Source of the DNA: Glandiceps talaboti
Taxonomy: Eukaryota; Hemichordata; Enteropneusta; Spengelidae
Direction of reading: 5' to 3'
Assembly (NCBI RefSeq): GCF_964340395.1
Contig: NC_135558.1
Location: 16,114,271 to 16,178,270 of the forward strand
DNA: 64,000 nt
The position numbers were made by a program, and so were the translations under genes. Below the pieces are notes generated by a model. That model was not told the origin of the DNA and made no database searches. It saw nothing but the letters and a program-made list of their open reading frames with translations. The number at the start of each line of letters is the position of its first letter. Positions within the stretch are counted from its first letter, which is position 1. Positions 39,201 through 49,105 of this stretch are shown piece by piece.

Positions 39201-42200
39201 ATGATGATTGAATGGTTAGAGTGGCTGGCTTGTAATCTGTACATTGCTGGTTGTGGAGTCATGATGGTTGAATGGTTAGAGTGGCTGGCTTGTAATCTGT
39301 ACATTGCTGGTTGTGGAGTCATGGTGGTTGAATGGCTAGAGTGGCTGACTTGCAATGTACAAAGTTGTTGGTCTGAGCTTTGCTACAGCTATTTGTTTCT
39401 GAATGGCTAAAATTCTTGGGACAAGATTTGAACCAAGCTTGCAGTGCTGCACCCAAGTCAACCTAGCTGTAGAATTGGGATCTGGTAGGATAGAGATTGA
39501 AATGGGCTATTAAGGCAATGGGTTGTATGCTCTCTAGGGTGTTGGGGAAGTATAATGAGTCTTGTGCCATTACAGGTCTGTACCAGTAGAATGTGCTGAG
39601 CTGTGGAACAGCACGAATCAAAAATTAACATCATTAATTATTATTTTTTTAATTTTTGAAATTTGTAGAAAATTAATCAAAATAAGAAATGTTTTCCCTC
39701 AAAAAGTCAACATCCACTTCTTCAATACAATTTGATTGATTACAGGAAGTAAACAAGGTCACTAAAAAAAACAAACATAAGTACATATGTATACATATGT
39801 ACCTGACAGTTGGTTATTTTCTTTCGTTTTTAGACAAAGTTTGAAATCACAAAATGGAAAAAAAAAATTCACAAATATTTTATTAGCTCATGAAGTACAT
39901 TAGTGAAAGAGCTAGTATGCTCCAATGGCAACATTTTACCATGGCAACACATTACCAGTCCAGTTTTTTTGGAACTTGACGATAAGGTCTATTAGAAAAC
40001 AATTTTATATATTCTCATGTTTATGTAGACATTATATTTTTTAAAATATGATTATCTGTGGATAAGTGTAGTATCTTATGACAAAATGTTCTAAAATATT
40101 ATCATGCCACAAACTTGAATACCTTATTTGTGTATTTGTGTATTTTTTAAAGGGGCACAAGATGAATTTAAATATTGTTGGGATGTAATTTTTTTCTGCA
40201 TATTAAAAGGTTATTCACAGTATTCTACTTACTTATGTGTTCTTAACCATCATTTGCAATTGACTGAACTCAAACCTGGTATTAAGATATAACTTATAAA
40301 TGATCTGATGACATAATTTATCATACGCATCAAAAATGTACAGGAAGTCCCTACTATGCAATCAACAGTTCTAACATTACCAGAACATGAATTGTAATGT
40401 CATAGAAAGAATGTGTTGACATTAACATTATACTAGAATAGCTTAAATGAAGTTTTTTAAAAAGTATTTTCACTTGAGTAGAAAAACTTATAAACTCAGC
40501 TTGTGCCCCTTTAATGATATTCAAATCTAAAGTGTCAGCCATACTGTTTGAATATTCGTTGTAAAATTTCCTTTTAAAAGAAAGAAAAATGACAGGGCAA
40601 TGCTCTCTCATAATTATAATTACAAGATTGTGATTACTTTAATCATCGTTATCACTATTTGATGTACTTGTTTATTTGACCTGTATGACCTGGTTTGTAC
40701 CATTATTACAAAGGGGGCGGTTGGATGATATGGAGGGTGAGAAAATAATGCAATTGGGCACACATTGTTCTGTGCATGGCCATGAAATAAACGTGTAGCA
40801 TACTGATTCATTTGCATAACAATACTCAAATCATCTGTAATTTCTTCTGCATTCAAATTTTAATTAATTTCGGGTAATTTTTGCATAAATGTTCTAGACA
40901 ATATCAGTTAGACTGAAAGCTGGGAAGTAGAATCTACAATGTACCTGAGTAATAGCAATCTATATGCAAGTTTAATTAAAGGCCAACTTTAGAAAAAGGC
41001 TTAAAAAAATAATTGTTTGGTTTCGGTTACCCGACCCCACCTACAAACGTACATTGTAGTTTTTCACTGCTGACCCTAAGGCTTAAAAAAATAACTGTTT
41101 GGTTCCTGTTACCTGACCCCATCTAGTTTTTTTTTTTACGTATTCGAGAAAAAAATAATAAAATCGCAAATATTGTGAAGTCTCATGAGAAATAGTGGCT
41201 GCAGAAACTGACATCAACTTAAAAAGACACTCTCTAAAACTGTTCTTCCAATCTGTAATGGCTTTACATCTGATAGGATGAAATAAACAACACAAAGACC
41301 ATTTGGAAAACAATGCCGGGAAAACCTGAACTCGACACTCACACAGAAAAAAAAATATAATAAAATAAAAAATCTACCTACCCCACTTATTCTAACATTG
41401 AGCGTAATCAGAACCACATAATTTTTTTTACTAGGTTTAAGGGTTCAAATCCAGAACAAAAGAATAACTCTATGTAAACCTAAGGCTACACTGATACGAT
41501 AACACTAATGGGAAAACCTGGGACTGAATCATGGGCCAGATTTAACTAAATATCCTCCTTTTATTTAGGTTCCTCACCAAAATCATCATACTTAGGTATA
41601 GAAATCTATTTAAAGTTACCAGATTTCCCCCTCTGTTACCATGGATACAAAACCTTGGCAAAAAGACTGCTAGTATGCATAATCTTTTACAAGTGTACAT
41701 TATAAGTTTAAAAAGTATATTTGAAATTTTTTCACTTGACTAGAAATTTGACAATTTTTTTCAATTTTTCATTTTTTTCACCTGATCATACTATTTTATT
41801 CAATTTTGATCTTTTTTTCACTAAAATATGAATTGCATTCAAGCGATTCTTCATTTTTTTCCCTTCATTAAATAAAATATGCCCTAAAAATACATCCTTG
41901 TACATGTATAATGATTAATAACGATAACAGTCAGTGTTTTTATGAAAACAGGATGTGGTTATCATAATCTTCCTTGCCATTCAACCACTACAAGGTCATC
42001 AGAGGACAAATGATATCATGTTTTTTATGAATGAGTTCAATAACATCAAATAAACATACTGACTTTATTTTCAGTGCGATATTCTCCAATGGTATCACAC
42101 TGACTTTTTTTTCAGTGCAATATTCTCTGACGGTATTATACTGAATTTATTTTCAGTGTGATAGTCTTTGACTGTATCACACTGACGTTATTTTCAGTGC

Positions 42201-43201
42201 AATATTCTCCAACGGTATCACAGTGACTTTATTTTCAGTGCGATATTCTCTGACGGTATCACATTGACTTTATTTTCAGTGCGATATTCTCTGACGGTAT
42301 CACACTGAATTTATTTTTGCTGCAATATTCTCTGACAATATCACATTGGATTTATTTTCAGTGTAACATTCTCCGACAGTATCACTCACACTGATTTTAT
42401 TTTCAGTGCGATATTCTCTGATGGTATCATACAGATTTATTTTCAGTGCGATATTCTCCTACATTGTATGGTACACACTGACTTTATTTTCAGTGCGATA
42501 TTCTCCGTCAGTATTACTCTGACTTTGTTTTGCATGTGATATTCTCCAACTGTATCACATCTTCATATTCTGTAACCCATTGAAAATGTAGATTATGCAC
42601 ATCAATAACACATTTTTTAATTTTTCAATATTTTCAATTTTAGAATGTACTGAGAACTCTGAGTATACAATGTATAAAACAGATTGTCTCTAGTATAACA
42701 TCATGCATCCTATATGAAACTAGTCTCGGTTACCCAGACTATCGCCGTTGGGGACTCTACCTACGAGACCTCCCCAAACAAGAGTTTGGGGAAATGAGAT
42801 TCCAAATATCCCACGCAGGAAGTAGCCTCTGGAGCAGTGCATCATGGGAGTACTTCACGTCCAACATTGCAGGCTGAACGATTTGGGTACCTTTGCTACA
42901 GATTATCACTTCTCGATGTCAAGTGACTGATATATATTAATTACAACAAACAGACCTCGTAAGCACATTTTTAATGGTTGGAAGATGGAAGAAATGTACT
43001 GTGCGACTTCCGTCATTATTGGAACGAGGTTTCCCAAGACCCTGATCTGGTGGTCTCTTTGAAGAGCCCCCTGTGCTGGGAGTCTGGGTAACTGAGACTA
43101 ATATGGAGCATGTCTATTTCATATGTGATTTACATGTATGCTATATTTACTCGTAATTTACATAGCTTAATCTCTACTCGCAGAAATTAGGCGTATTTTA
43201 T

Positions 43202-43245
<44 letters not shown>

Positions 43246-46200
43246 TATTATTATTGTACATGCTATATATGCACAATGTACTGATATGTTCATTTCAGTA
43301 ATAATTTTGTGAAATCGACAATCTTGTCATGAAATATACAACACAGTGTATATGGAAAAGGTTGATACATGTACATGTAGGTAAAAATCTTGCTACGTTC
43401 TCCAGCTTTTTTTGAAAGTAAGATCTAGTCTTGTCATAAAATATACGACAGTGTTTATGTAGATGAGGTCAGTGGTAAAAGTAGGTAAAATCTATATATG
43501 CTACAGTTTTTTTTTAAAAAGTGAAATCTACAATCTTGTCATGAAAGATCCAACAGACTGTTTATGAAAAGGTTGGTAATCGTAGGTAAAATCTATCTTC
43601 AATTCCACCTTTTTGTTTGTGAAATATACATACACATTTAAAAATTTGGAAAATCTATCTATGTTTTTGTAGTGAAATATACGAGTGTTTATGTAAAGTA
43701 CATAAAATCTATCAATGCTCCCCACCTTCTTTTTAGTGAAATTGACAATTTTGTCTTGAAATATACGACAGTGATTATGTAAAGGTTGGTAAAAGTATAT
43801 GTCTTTGCTTTCCAGCTTTTCATAATGGTTCCAAATTCAAAGGATAGTAAGCCATATCCATGTATAGAATGCAGTGTATTGTCTTATATATATCACAAGC
43901 TGAGTTCATAAGCTTTTTTCTCAAGTGAAAATACCACAATAGGCCTTTCCAAAATTTGCCATGGTGGTGCTCTACTTCCTACATCTATGTGTGCATGTAC
44001 CTTGGAGGTATACATCATTACATGTACATTGTACATTGTATAGATTACTCAGTTTAATCATAGAGCACTGCTCATGCTTTCCTCGATGTCTAAACAATAT
44101 GAAAAACATCCCTGATTTACACTTCTACATACAGGACAAGAAATGGTACTATGAGGTGATCGTACCCCCAATTTGGGCGAGGGCGCTGTATTCTCAATTT
44201 CCTGTTTGCATTTTGGAATGGCCTATTAAACTACTCTAGTGTACTGTTTTTGTCAATGTATTGTCTTCAGGCATTGTTAGAAGAGTTGATTGCATACTAT
44301 TACTAGGAATATATCCTAGATATTTTTTTGATACATAAATTACGTCATCGGATCATTTGTTATAATATCTTAATACTAGGTTTGAGGTCAGTTAATTGCA
44401 ATTAATGGTTGAATGTGCTTCAGTACGTAGAATACAGTGAGTACATTTTAAATTTACAACAAAAGATATGCTCTTTTATATAGCCAGTAACTGTAGCTGT
44501 CATGTGTTGCTATTTTGATGTTATTTATGTCAAATGATTAACCCTATGTAGTCAATAAGGGCACACAGTACAAGGATATTCGAGTACAATTATACGGTAG
44601 ATATCGGTACATGTACGTACAAAACAGCCCTTTTAGTTTTAATGATGCGAAGCTCCGAGGACTGTGAGAGAGTCTAAGTAATATCATATACCTTTATTGT
44701 CATTTATGATTTACATAAAAAATGCACCGGAAATTGGCTTTCCATGTGCACTCATTAAAAGAGGTGAATAAACTCGAAAACTAATGATTGGAAAGAAAAC
44801 AACAATTGAATACAACATCGGAAAGAAAATGCAAGTGGAATGTAAATAAAAGCAAAAGATAAAGTTAATGTAACACATCAAAGGATTTAAAACACACACG
44901 CTGCTAAAAAGATACAAATGCTGAGAGAGATAACATGAAATTAAAAAAAAAATGGTGAAAGATCCTAGGGCTTGTTTAAAACGTAGATTGCAGATAACAG
45001 ATCAGTTGGATGCTAATTGCTATGGCAATGGAGGAAATTATTCTGATTGGCTGAATTTACTTCTATACTGATCACTGATGGTACTGAGAACTGTACACTG
45101 ACTTGATGTCCATATGTAAACAGTTGTGAATCAGGTACAGTCTTGTTGATATCGTATTTGGTTCTCAACAAACTGTAAATCTGTAGATTGTTGATTGGGT
45201 TTGACAGTAACTCAGAGTTGCATGCAGTCAGTGTGAAAACAATTACACAAATATGTCGCAAATAAAAAAATGAAATATAATGTACGTGTACGTGTATTGT
45301 CCAATGGCTGCTACTGGGTGTGCTTTATTTAGTTGTACAATTATGCAATTATTCAATCATTTGCATAAAAACTATATCACCTCTAATGTACACATACAGT
45401 GGTATGTCGCACAATAACCCCTATTGTAAGACATAAGTTGCTGCATACCTCACTGAAATGTGTCTAATATTCAAATGAATGACCCATATTATATTACAAC
45501 GGGCAAGCCAAATTGTACTGGTTCAAACAGAAAATATTTGAGTTATATACTGGTAGTTTTGATGTCATGGCAACGAGTACAGATTGTTCTGTGGTGTTCG
45601 CAATACGTATGACTATCAATCAAAATGTTCAAAATCACCGTTATTGCCCCTTATTTTTACTTTTTTCCTTATTTTTCACTGTTCCCTTCATTTTTCACTA
45701 TTTCCTTAATTTTCACTATTTTCCTCATTTTTCACCATTTCCCTCATGTTAAGTTTCCCTTCATTTTTACTCATTTTTCACTACTTGCCTCATTTTTCAC
45801 TATTCCTTCATTTTCCCTATTTCCCTCATTTTCCCATAAACTCCCAAACTGAGGAATTAGGAATGACCACATTTCCCCACTGAGCAATCAAGCCTATCTA
45901 TATCAGATCTTAATCAGAATGCAATTTGACGAGTTCTCTACAAACAATGTACGTTGCTTATAAGCCCCCAGCTGTATGAAAACAACAACTTTAAAAAATA
46001 ACATCTAAATATTTTGAAATGTACAATCCTTAAACTTTATATTCCATATCATGAAATATACATGTACATGTGGGGGGGGGGGGCAGTACCAGTGGCCATG
46101 GCAGCTCTGGTAAGGGTGTGTGACCATTGCTGGAAACCCCAGACACCATTTTAGACCCTCTTTGACCAAAAACAAAAACAATACCTCATTTTAGACCATT

Positions 46201-47503
46201 ATAGGTTTGTACAAGATGAAATTTTAGACCAAAATACATTCTCCTTAGGAGGCAACATTTCGGGGGCAATTAATGGCAGTTATGATTTGGTAAAGGACAA
46301 TGGACCACATTTTAGACCGAGCAAAATGAAAAATAATGCAAAGTGGATCCCATTTTAGACTCTTAAGCTTGAAAAAAACAGGCCCCATTTTAGACCAAAG
46401 GGCTAGAAAATGTACTCCAAATGGTGGCACATATACTTATACTCAAATAAGGGGAGTAGCCATTAGTTGCAAAATGGTACAAAATTCTAATTATAAATTA
46501 AGGGGATTTTTTTTTTTACAAAGACTTCTAATTCTCATTTTAATCCTAATTCTATTCAAATAATGTATTTGGAATATTTTTTCCATGTAATACAAGAATT
46601 TTTACATCTCGTTCCAGTGTACAATGTCGGGCATAGAGTATTTGCACACATGGTCATAAGTGACACTAAAAAACTAAAATGAGGGTCTTGTATAATGTAC
46701 ATGTGTACACACAGTTACATAATATGGTTTATGCATTTCTATTTATTTGGGGTTCCATTTTCATTCATACCACGGTCCACCCCCTTTTTTATTAAGATAT
46801 TTGAAATGATGACCCTCTCCCCCTATCCCCCCCCCCCTCGCCCTTCCACCCCAAACACGTATTCAACTATCTGCAATGAGCTGCATCATTACATTAAAAT
46901 AACGCATGCAATATGTCAAGTTGAGAAGACAAAGGAAAATTATGGAGATAATTAAAAATAATGTCTCCATGCCATTGTGGGGCAAAGGTGAGGCGGGGGG
47001 GGGGGGGGGCATTTAGAATACACGAAACAAAAGACGGGATGGTAGGACGGAGCTTTAGGTGGACTGCTTGTAGTTGAAACAACCTCATTTGAAATTCAGA
47101 CAATTTATTTTAATAGAAAGATTAATATTAATTTTTACATCCAGCATTTCAATATTACATACATGTCAATGCACTCACTCATCGCATGTCTCCAGGAATG
47201 GATTTCTGAAACATTTTGTGATTTGTTTAGGCGATTTAGTAACTAAACAATCTTACCTATGCCACGTTTGTCTCTGCGGTTGTTAAGTTTTTGTAGTATC
47301 TGTATTTCTTGATAGTACACCGGAAGATATTTCTCTTCATTCTTGAAGACTTTAATGGCTGAGCGAGCACCCTCATCGCTTGTCCTAGCTTCGAAGACAG
47401 CAGAACACGTTCCCTTTCCACGTTTTCTTACGATATGCCACTCTCCGTGTAACACTTCATTTTGTTTAAAATTGGGGAGATCGTCGCTCGTTGTGTCTGT
47501 CAT
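31168..47503 (-). CDS. UHMK1: UHMK1/KIS-type kinase with UHM domain (complete, 7 coding exons)
   Basis: Joining 47257-47503, 38537-38814, 36640-36867, 35828-35955, 34714-34889, 33780-33868 and 31168-31302 on the minus strand gives an unbroken 426-residue protein; every junction has GT/AG and a matching phase. Human UHMK1 is of nearly the same length (419). Kinase motifs: Gly-rich loop GKGTCSAV (29-36), Lys51 in SAIKVF, Glu66, catalytic loop HADIKPAN (144-151), DFG (165-167), SPE in place of APE (188-190), DVW (219-221). The HAD rather than HRD catalytic loop is typical of KIS. The C-terminal part (about 353-426) matches the U2AF-homology motif of KIS, including IKEECNKYG and TTFFP. Known family role: a nuclear Ser/Thr kinase that phosphorylates splicing factor SF1 and p27Kip1, the UHM binding ULM peptides of splicing factors. 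Function here is inferred from homology. Introns are repeat-rich; intron 1 is 8.4 kb. Confidence 0.95.
31807..33243. mobile_element. Repeat unit bounded by TTCCAGG clusters, in UHMK1 intron 6
   Basis: The left end GGTTCGTACA with TTCCAGGACTTTCCAGGGG, and the right end with several TTTTCCAGGG and GGACCGTGCGAACTG. The outer GTTCG/CGAAC words are inverted while the inner TTCCAGG words are direct. The inside is not coding. The element nature is inferred. Confidence 0.5.
33780..33868 (-). CDS. UHMK1: UHMK1 coding exon 6 (first part of UHM domain)
   Basis: An 89-nt exon from acceptor TTTCTACAG|ATTTG to donor GAGAAG|GTACGA. Residues 353-382 read DLCQDIKEECNKYGSV and so on, close to human EDVKEECQKYGPV, the first helix and strand of the U2AF-homology motif. 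Confidence 0.95.
33955..34170 (+). repeat. tRNA-derived SINE-like repeat
   Basis: Begins AGCCAAGTGGTTAAATCACT (A box-like) and has GGGTTTGACCC and GTTTGAACCCC (B box-like), followed by CTTGGGTATTGCGATTCCTC, a body type common in invertebrate SINEs. Confidence 0.55.
34195..34540 (-). repeat. tRNA-derived SINE, family S copy 1
   Basis: On the minus strand the head reads GGGGCGAATGGTTAGAGTGG with B box GGTTCGAGCCCC. The body has TTGGGCAAGATTTGAACCAC and CCTGGTAGGATAGAG, and the tail TAAAGCGCTTTGAGCAC. It lies in UHMK1 intron 5, in the sense direction of that gene. Confidence 0.85.
34714..34889 (-). CDS. UHMK1: UHMK1 coding exon 5 (end of kinase, linker)
   Basis: The acceptor ATTTACAG|TATG completes a Ser codon from exon 4; the donor is CCAAG|GTAAGT. 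Residues 294-352 include NRPSASEALQHPFF (the conserved Arg and helix I region of kinases) and LLLFPTCILRLLN, matching human LVMLPTPVLRLLN in the linker before the UHM. Confidence 0.95.
35020..35047. repeat. G-rich purine tract
   Basis: GGAGGGAGGGAGAGGGGGG-type run in UHMK1 intron 4. Confidence 0.85.
35098..35765 (+). repeat. Family A element, copy 2, with a family C insert
   Basis: GTGCAAGCCAAGTTAATAAG at the left and CAGGTTTGAGTTCAGG with AGTGATGGATAAGTAC at the right are family A. The middle (35,240-35,530) contains the family C signature TTGATTTTTGGGTCCACACC. A second insertion layer is likely. Confidence 0.6.
35828..35955 (-). CDS. UHMK1: UHMK1 coding exon 4 (C-lobe)
   Basis: This 128-nt exon runs from acceptor AATTCACAG|GCTATAG to donor ATCAG|GTGAGA (phase 0 in, phase 2 out). 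It encodes residues 252-293, ending in VQDLKKLSI, which aligns with human LRDLIKSML once exon 5 is joined. The first half is poorly conserved and the call rests on splice sites, phase and position. Confidence 0.85.
36003..36296. repeat. GAGT and GT microsatellites
   Basis: (GAGT)n at 36005-36095, GCATGCATGC words at about 36137-36165 and (GT)n at 36166-36261. It lies in UHMK1 intron 3, next to exon 4. Confidence 0.95.
36640..36867 (-). CDS. UHMK1: UHMK1 coding exon 3 (P+1 loop, helix F)
   Basis: The acceptor TCTCATTTCAG|AAATG and donor CTGTCAG|GTATAT are both phase 0. It encodes residues 176-251, including CYQSPEAKRW (human GYRAPEAE) and TAIDVWTVGCI (human SAVDLWSLGII). The segment between DFG and SPE is short, as in human KIS. 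Confidence 0.93.
36955..37330 (+). repeat. tRNA-derived SINE, family S copy 2 (with a second head)
   Basis: The head GAGTCATGGTTGAATGGTTA with GGTTGCTGGTTT appears at 36961, and a related head GAGCCATGGTTGAGTGG at 37147. The body CTTGGGTAAGATTTCAACTC with GTGGTAGGATAGAG follows. Confidence 0.7.
37855..38130. repeat. 65-bp minisatellite, about 4 copies
   Basis: Unit GTTGTAATATGAATGCTATA with ACGAGTGTAGCACA and AGAAAGTGC. It lies in UHMK1 intron 2. Confidence 0.9.
38537..38814 (-). CDS. UHMK1: UHMK1 coding exon 2 (catalytic loop and DFG)
   Basis: The acceptor is CCTTCCAG|TGGCC and the donor AAAAAG|GTAAGA. It encodes residues 83-175, reading VALHSFFVH, then CLVFELLD (hinge), HADIKPANLMW (catalytic loop) and KLIDFGLS. 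Human KIS has HADLKPRNILW and KLIDFGLSF at the same places, which identifies the gene. Confidence 0.96.
38870..38960. repeat. SINE-tail-like fragment
   Basis: GTTTAAGTTTAAGTTTAAGT followed by TAAAGCGCTT and AAAAGCGCTGCACATAA. This resembles tails of the family S type. Confidence 0.45.
39190..39610 (+). repeat. tRNA-derived SINE, family S copy 3, head triplicated
   Basis: Three 60-bp head units (GAGTCATGATGGTTGAATGG and onward) precede a body with TTGGGACAAGATTTGAACCA and GATCTGGTAGGATAGAG. It lies in UHMK1 intron 1, in the opposite direction to the gene. Confidence 0.8.
40151..40510 (-). mobile_element. TTAA-flanked TIR element, intact family A (360 bp)
   Basis: TTAA at 40147-40150 and 40511-40514. 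Ends AGGGGCACAAGATGAATTTA and AAACTCAGCTTGTGCCCCT are inverted. This is the reference copy for the broken ones at 86, 35098 and 43896. Confidence 0.9.
40517..42057. other. UHMK1 intron 1 DNA
   Basis: A direct duplication of about 100 bp spaces AAGGCTTAAAAAAATAA (40996 and 41079). T-rich tracts follow at 41730-41860. No coding exon of UHMK1 is missing here, because exons 1 and 2 join in frame. Confidence 0.5.
42058..42565. repeat. 41-bp minisatellite, about 12 copies
   Basis: Unit TTTATTTTCAGTGCGATATT followed by CTCTGACGGTATCACACTGA. It lies in UHMK1 intron 1, antisense to the gene. Confidence 0.93.
42721..43100. mobile_element. TIR element, 380 bp
   Basis: Ends TAGTCTCGGTTACCCAGACT and AGTCTGGGTAACTGAGACTA are inverted, with one mismatch. 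An internal hairpin ACCTCCCCAAAC near GTTTGGGGA. No coding capacity. Target duplication not clear. Confidence 0.85.
43203..43256. repeat. ATC microsatellite
   Basis: About 14 ATC units followed by ATT units. Confidence 0.95.
43310..43840. repeat. Degenerate tandem repeat, about 105 bp unit
   Basis: Units share GTGAAAT, CTTGTCATGAAATATAC, GTTTATG and GTAGGTAAAATCTA at about 43312, 43423, 43520, 43615 and 43736. Confidence 0.7.
43896..44470 (+). repeat. Family A element, copy 4, split by family B
   Basis: CACAAGCTGAGTTCATAAGC at the left and TTAATACTAGGTTTGAGGTC with GTAGAATACAGTGAG at the right. The family B element at 43938 lies inside. Confidence 0.8.
43938..44227 (+). mobile_element. Family B MITE copy 3 (nested)
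   Basis: AATAGGCCTTTCCAAAATTT at the left and TTTTGGAATGGCCTATT at the right; 290 bp. Confidence 0.85.
44545..44677 (-). repeat. One-sided copy of the long-TIR foldback
   Basis: CCCTATGTAGTCAATAAGGG through GAAGCTCCGAGGACTGTGAG and AGAGTCTA matches the right half of 9518-9832. Confidence 0.75.
44692..44985 (-). repeat. LINE 3'-end-like repeat
   Basis: Complement of the block at 165-455, ending on the minus strand in GACAATAAAGG. It directly abuts the foldback fragment. Confidence 0.5.
44986..45640. other. UHMK1 intron 1 DNA
   Basis: No gene or clear repeat seen. Confidence 0.45.
45640..45840. repeat. Pyrimidine-rich minisatellite
   Basis: Short units like CTCATTTTTCACTATTTCC, about 10 copies. 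Confidence 0.85.
46080..46460. repeat. Interspersed repeat, second copy of 1484-2070
   Basis: Shares GTACCAGTGGCCA, CATTTTAGACC and GGAGGCAACATTT with the first copy, but has only one of the 36-bp units. A G run precedes it (46,072-46,083). Confidence 0.8.
46461..47256. other. UHMK1 intron 1, 5' end
   Basis: C-rich tract at 46,815-46,850 and G run at 46,995. No exon seen. Confidence 0.45.
47257..47503 (-). CDS. UHMK1: UHMK1 coding exon 1 (start, kinase N-lobe)
   Basis: Begins with the ATG at 47503-47501 and encodes residues 1-82 plus the first base of codon 83. It contains the Gly-rich loop GKGTCSAVF, the ATP-binding Lys in SAIKVF and the alpha-C Glu in YYQEIQIL. The donor is ATAG|GTAAGA (phase 1). 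The N-terminal 20 residues are acidic and polar and not conserved with human. Confidence 0.95.
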
Positions 47504-47860
47504 TTAAATCTAGACGGCACGTACGGTCACACAAACAAGTTACCGGTCACTGAACTCGGCGTTCACACAAGAAAATAAACAATGCCGTACGTCGGACCTA
47601 CACTGTGCACACTGTCTACGGCTCATAGAGAAAACGGTTCGCTACATGAAATCGCGATTTGAAAATATCACAATAATTCGTTATTTTTTAGTCACTCACA
47701 TTACATCGGAACTCCAGGTAACGCTCCAGGTTTATTTTTTACCAGCAAGTCAGTATTCCATTCAACCTTGGCTGGGTTGCCGACCCCGCTGACTCATCAG
47801 TGCTGCCATTTTTTGCTCGTGCGCATTATGGGTGTCAAAGCGCCCCCTTCAACACTTTTC
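47504..47860 (-). promoter_or_regulatory. Probable UHMK1 promoter region
   Basis: This is the block directly upstream of the UHMK1 start codon. It is richer in CpG than its surroundings (47,510-47,650) and contains GCTGACTCATCAG at about 47,788, an AP-1/MARE-like site. I see no TATA box at a convincing distance. The boundaries are inferred. Confidence 0.4.
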
Positions 47861-48483
47861 ATTTCCAACTTTTGTTTTCACAACGTTCACGCTCACACCA
47901 CTAGTGTAGCAGTGCAGTGCGTGGCATTTTTAAATATCGGAGACGTAAGCAATCAATGGCATTCGCTTGAAGAATCACATTTATTAAAGCGGCCATATAT
48001 ATGAGACATTGGTATTCCTTTTTTTGGCTTTAATTACCTTATTCAACGAAAAATATACAAGTAACAACATTTTTATACATTAAATTATCAAAATATTTTC
48101 TTTTTTGCAATTTATTGAGTTACAAACTCGGGCTTAGGTTATGTCATTTCACAAGTTTTTTTTCAAGTAATGAAAGTGGTAAGGCAGAAAAAAAAACGTT
48201 GTTTAGTTTATCAAAAATCCAAAATAATATTTCTAATCCATATGATGTCCACTTCAACATTACATCTTAGCAATTTCGCTAATATCAATATTAAAATCTC
48301 CCATTCCCAGCTTATTTTTTTTACAATCAACAACTCGAACTCGAACAAGGTAACGTTAGGACCCTTTCTAATTACTAAAGTGTGCTCCACTCGATCAACG
48401 ACCATGGGCAATGGATATGCAACTGGCACGATTTTTGAAACTGTTTTTGTTAGATATATCTGAGCTTAATGACTAACTCATAA

Positions 48484-49105
48484 TATCATATACCCTGAAC
48501 TGTATTGCATCATCTGTGGTGAAATGTATTTGTGCAGCTGTAGGCACATCATATATGGTACAACAAGTCTAATCATTTTGGGGTCCGCACCCAAAATCAG
48601 TTTGCATGCCCGAATGCAATCATGCTTACAACCCTTTAATCTACTCCTTATGGATAAAATCGACCTCTAAGCTTAATTAAAGTGCCTATTATGTGGATGA
48701 GGATCGATTTGGTATTTATTTTGGATTTTTAATTTACAAAACAATTTTATCGTGGCTTCCTACTTGAAAAAGCAATGTGAAACAACAACACATGCTAAGT
48801 CATTGTTTGCAATTCAATAAATGGCAACAGATTAATAAATCTTTGTTATATTGTATGTACAATAACAAACCTTTTACACTTTGAAAAATAATCTTTTTGC
48901 CAATACAGGTATTGAGTTACAAACACAGACTTGATATATATTGTTTCCCATTGTTAGGAAGCCATGATAAAATTGTATTATAATTTGAAATAAATACCAA
49001 ATTCTCATCAATATGGCCACTTTAATTACATGCACAATGTCTAATTACTGGTATTTCAAAATAAAAAATCAGTTACTATTGGTTTATCGAAAAAGTACTG
49101 CTATA
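48484..49105 (+). repeat. Family C repeat copy 4, split by foldback
   Basis: CATTTTGGGGTCCGCACCCA at the left and TCTAATTACTGGTATTTC at the right match the copy at 35,240. The element 48681-49021 interrupts it. Confidence 0.75.
48681..49021. mobile_element. Family D foldback with TTAA duplication (341 bp)
   Basis: TTAA at 48677-48680 and 49022-49025. The arms AGTGCC and GGCCACT continue as GGTATTTATTTTGGATTTTT opposite GAAATAAATACCAAATTCTC, and through to a central TTGTATGTACAATAACAA. Practically the whole element folds on itself. Confidence 0.85.
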
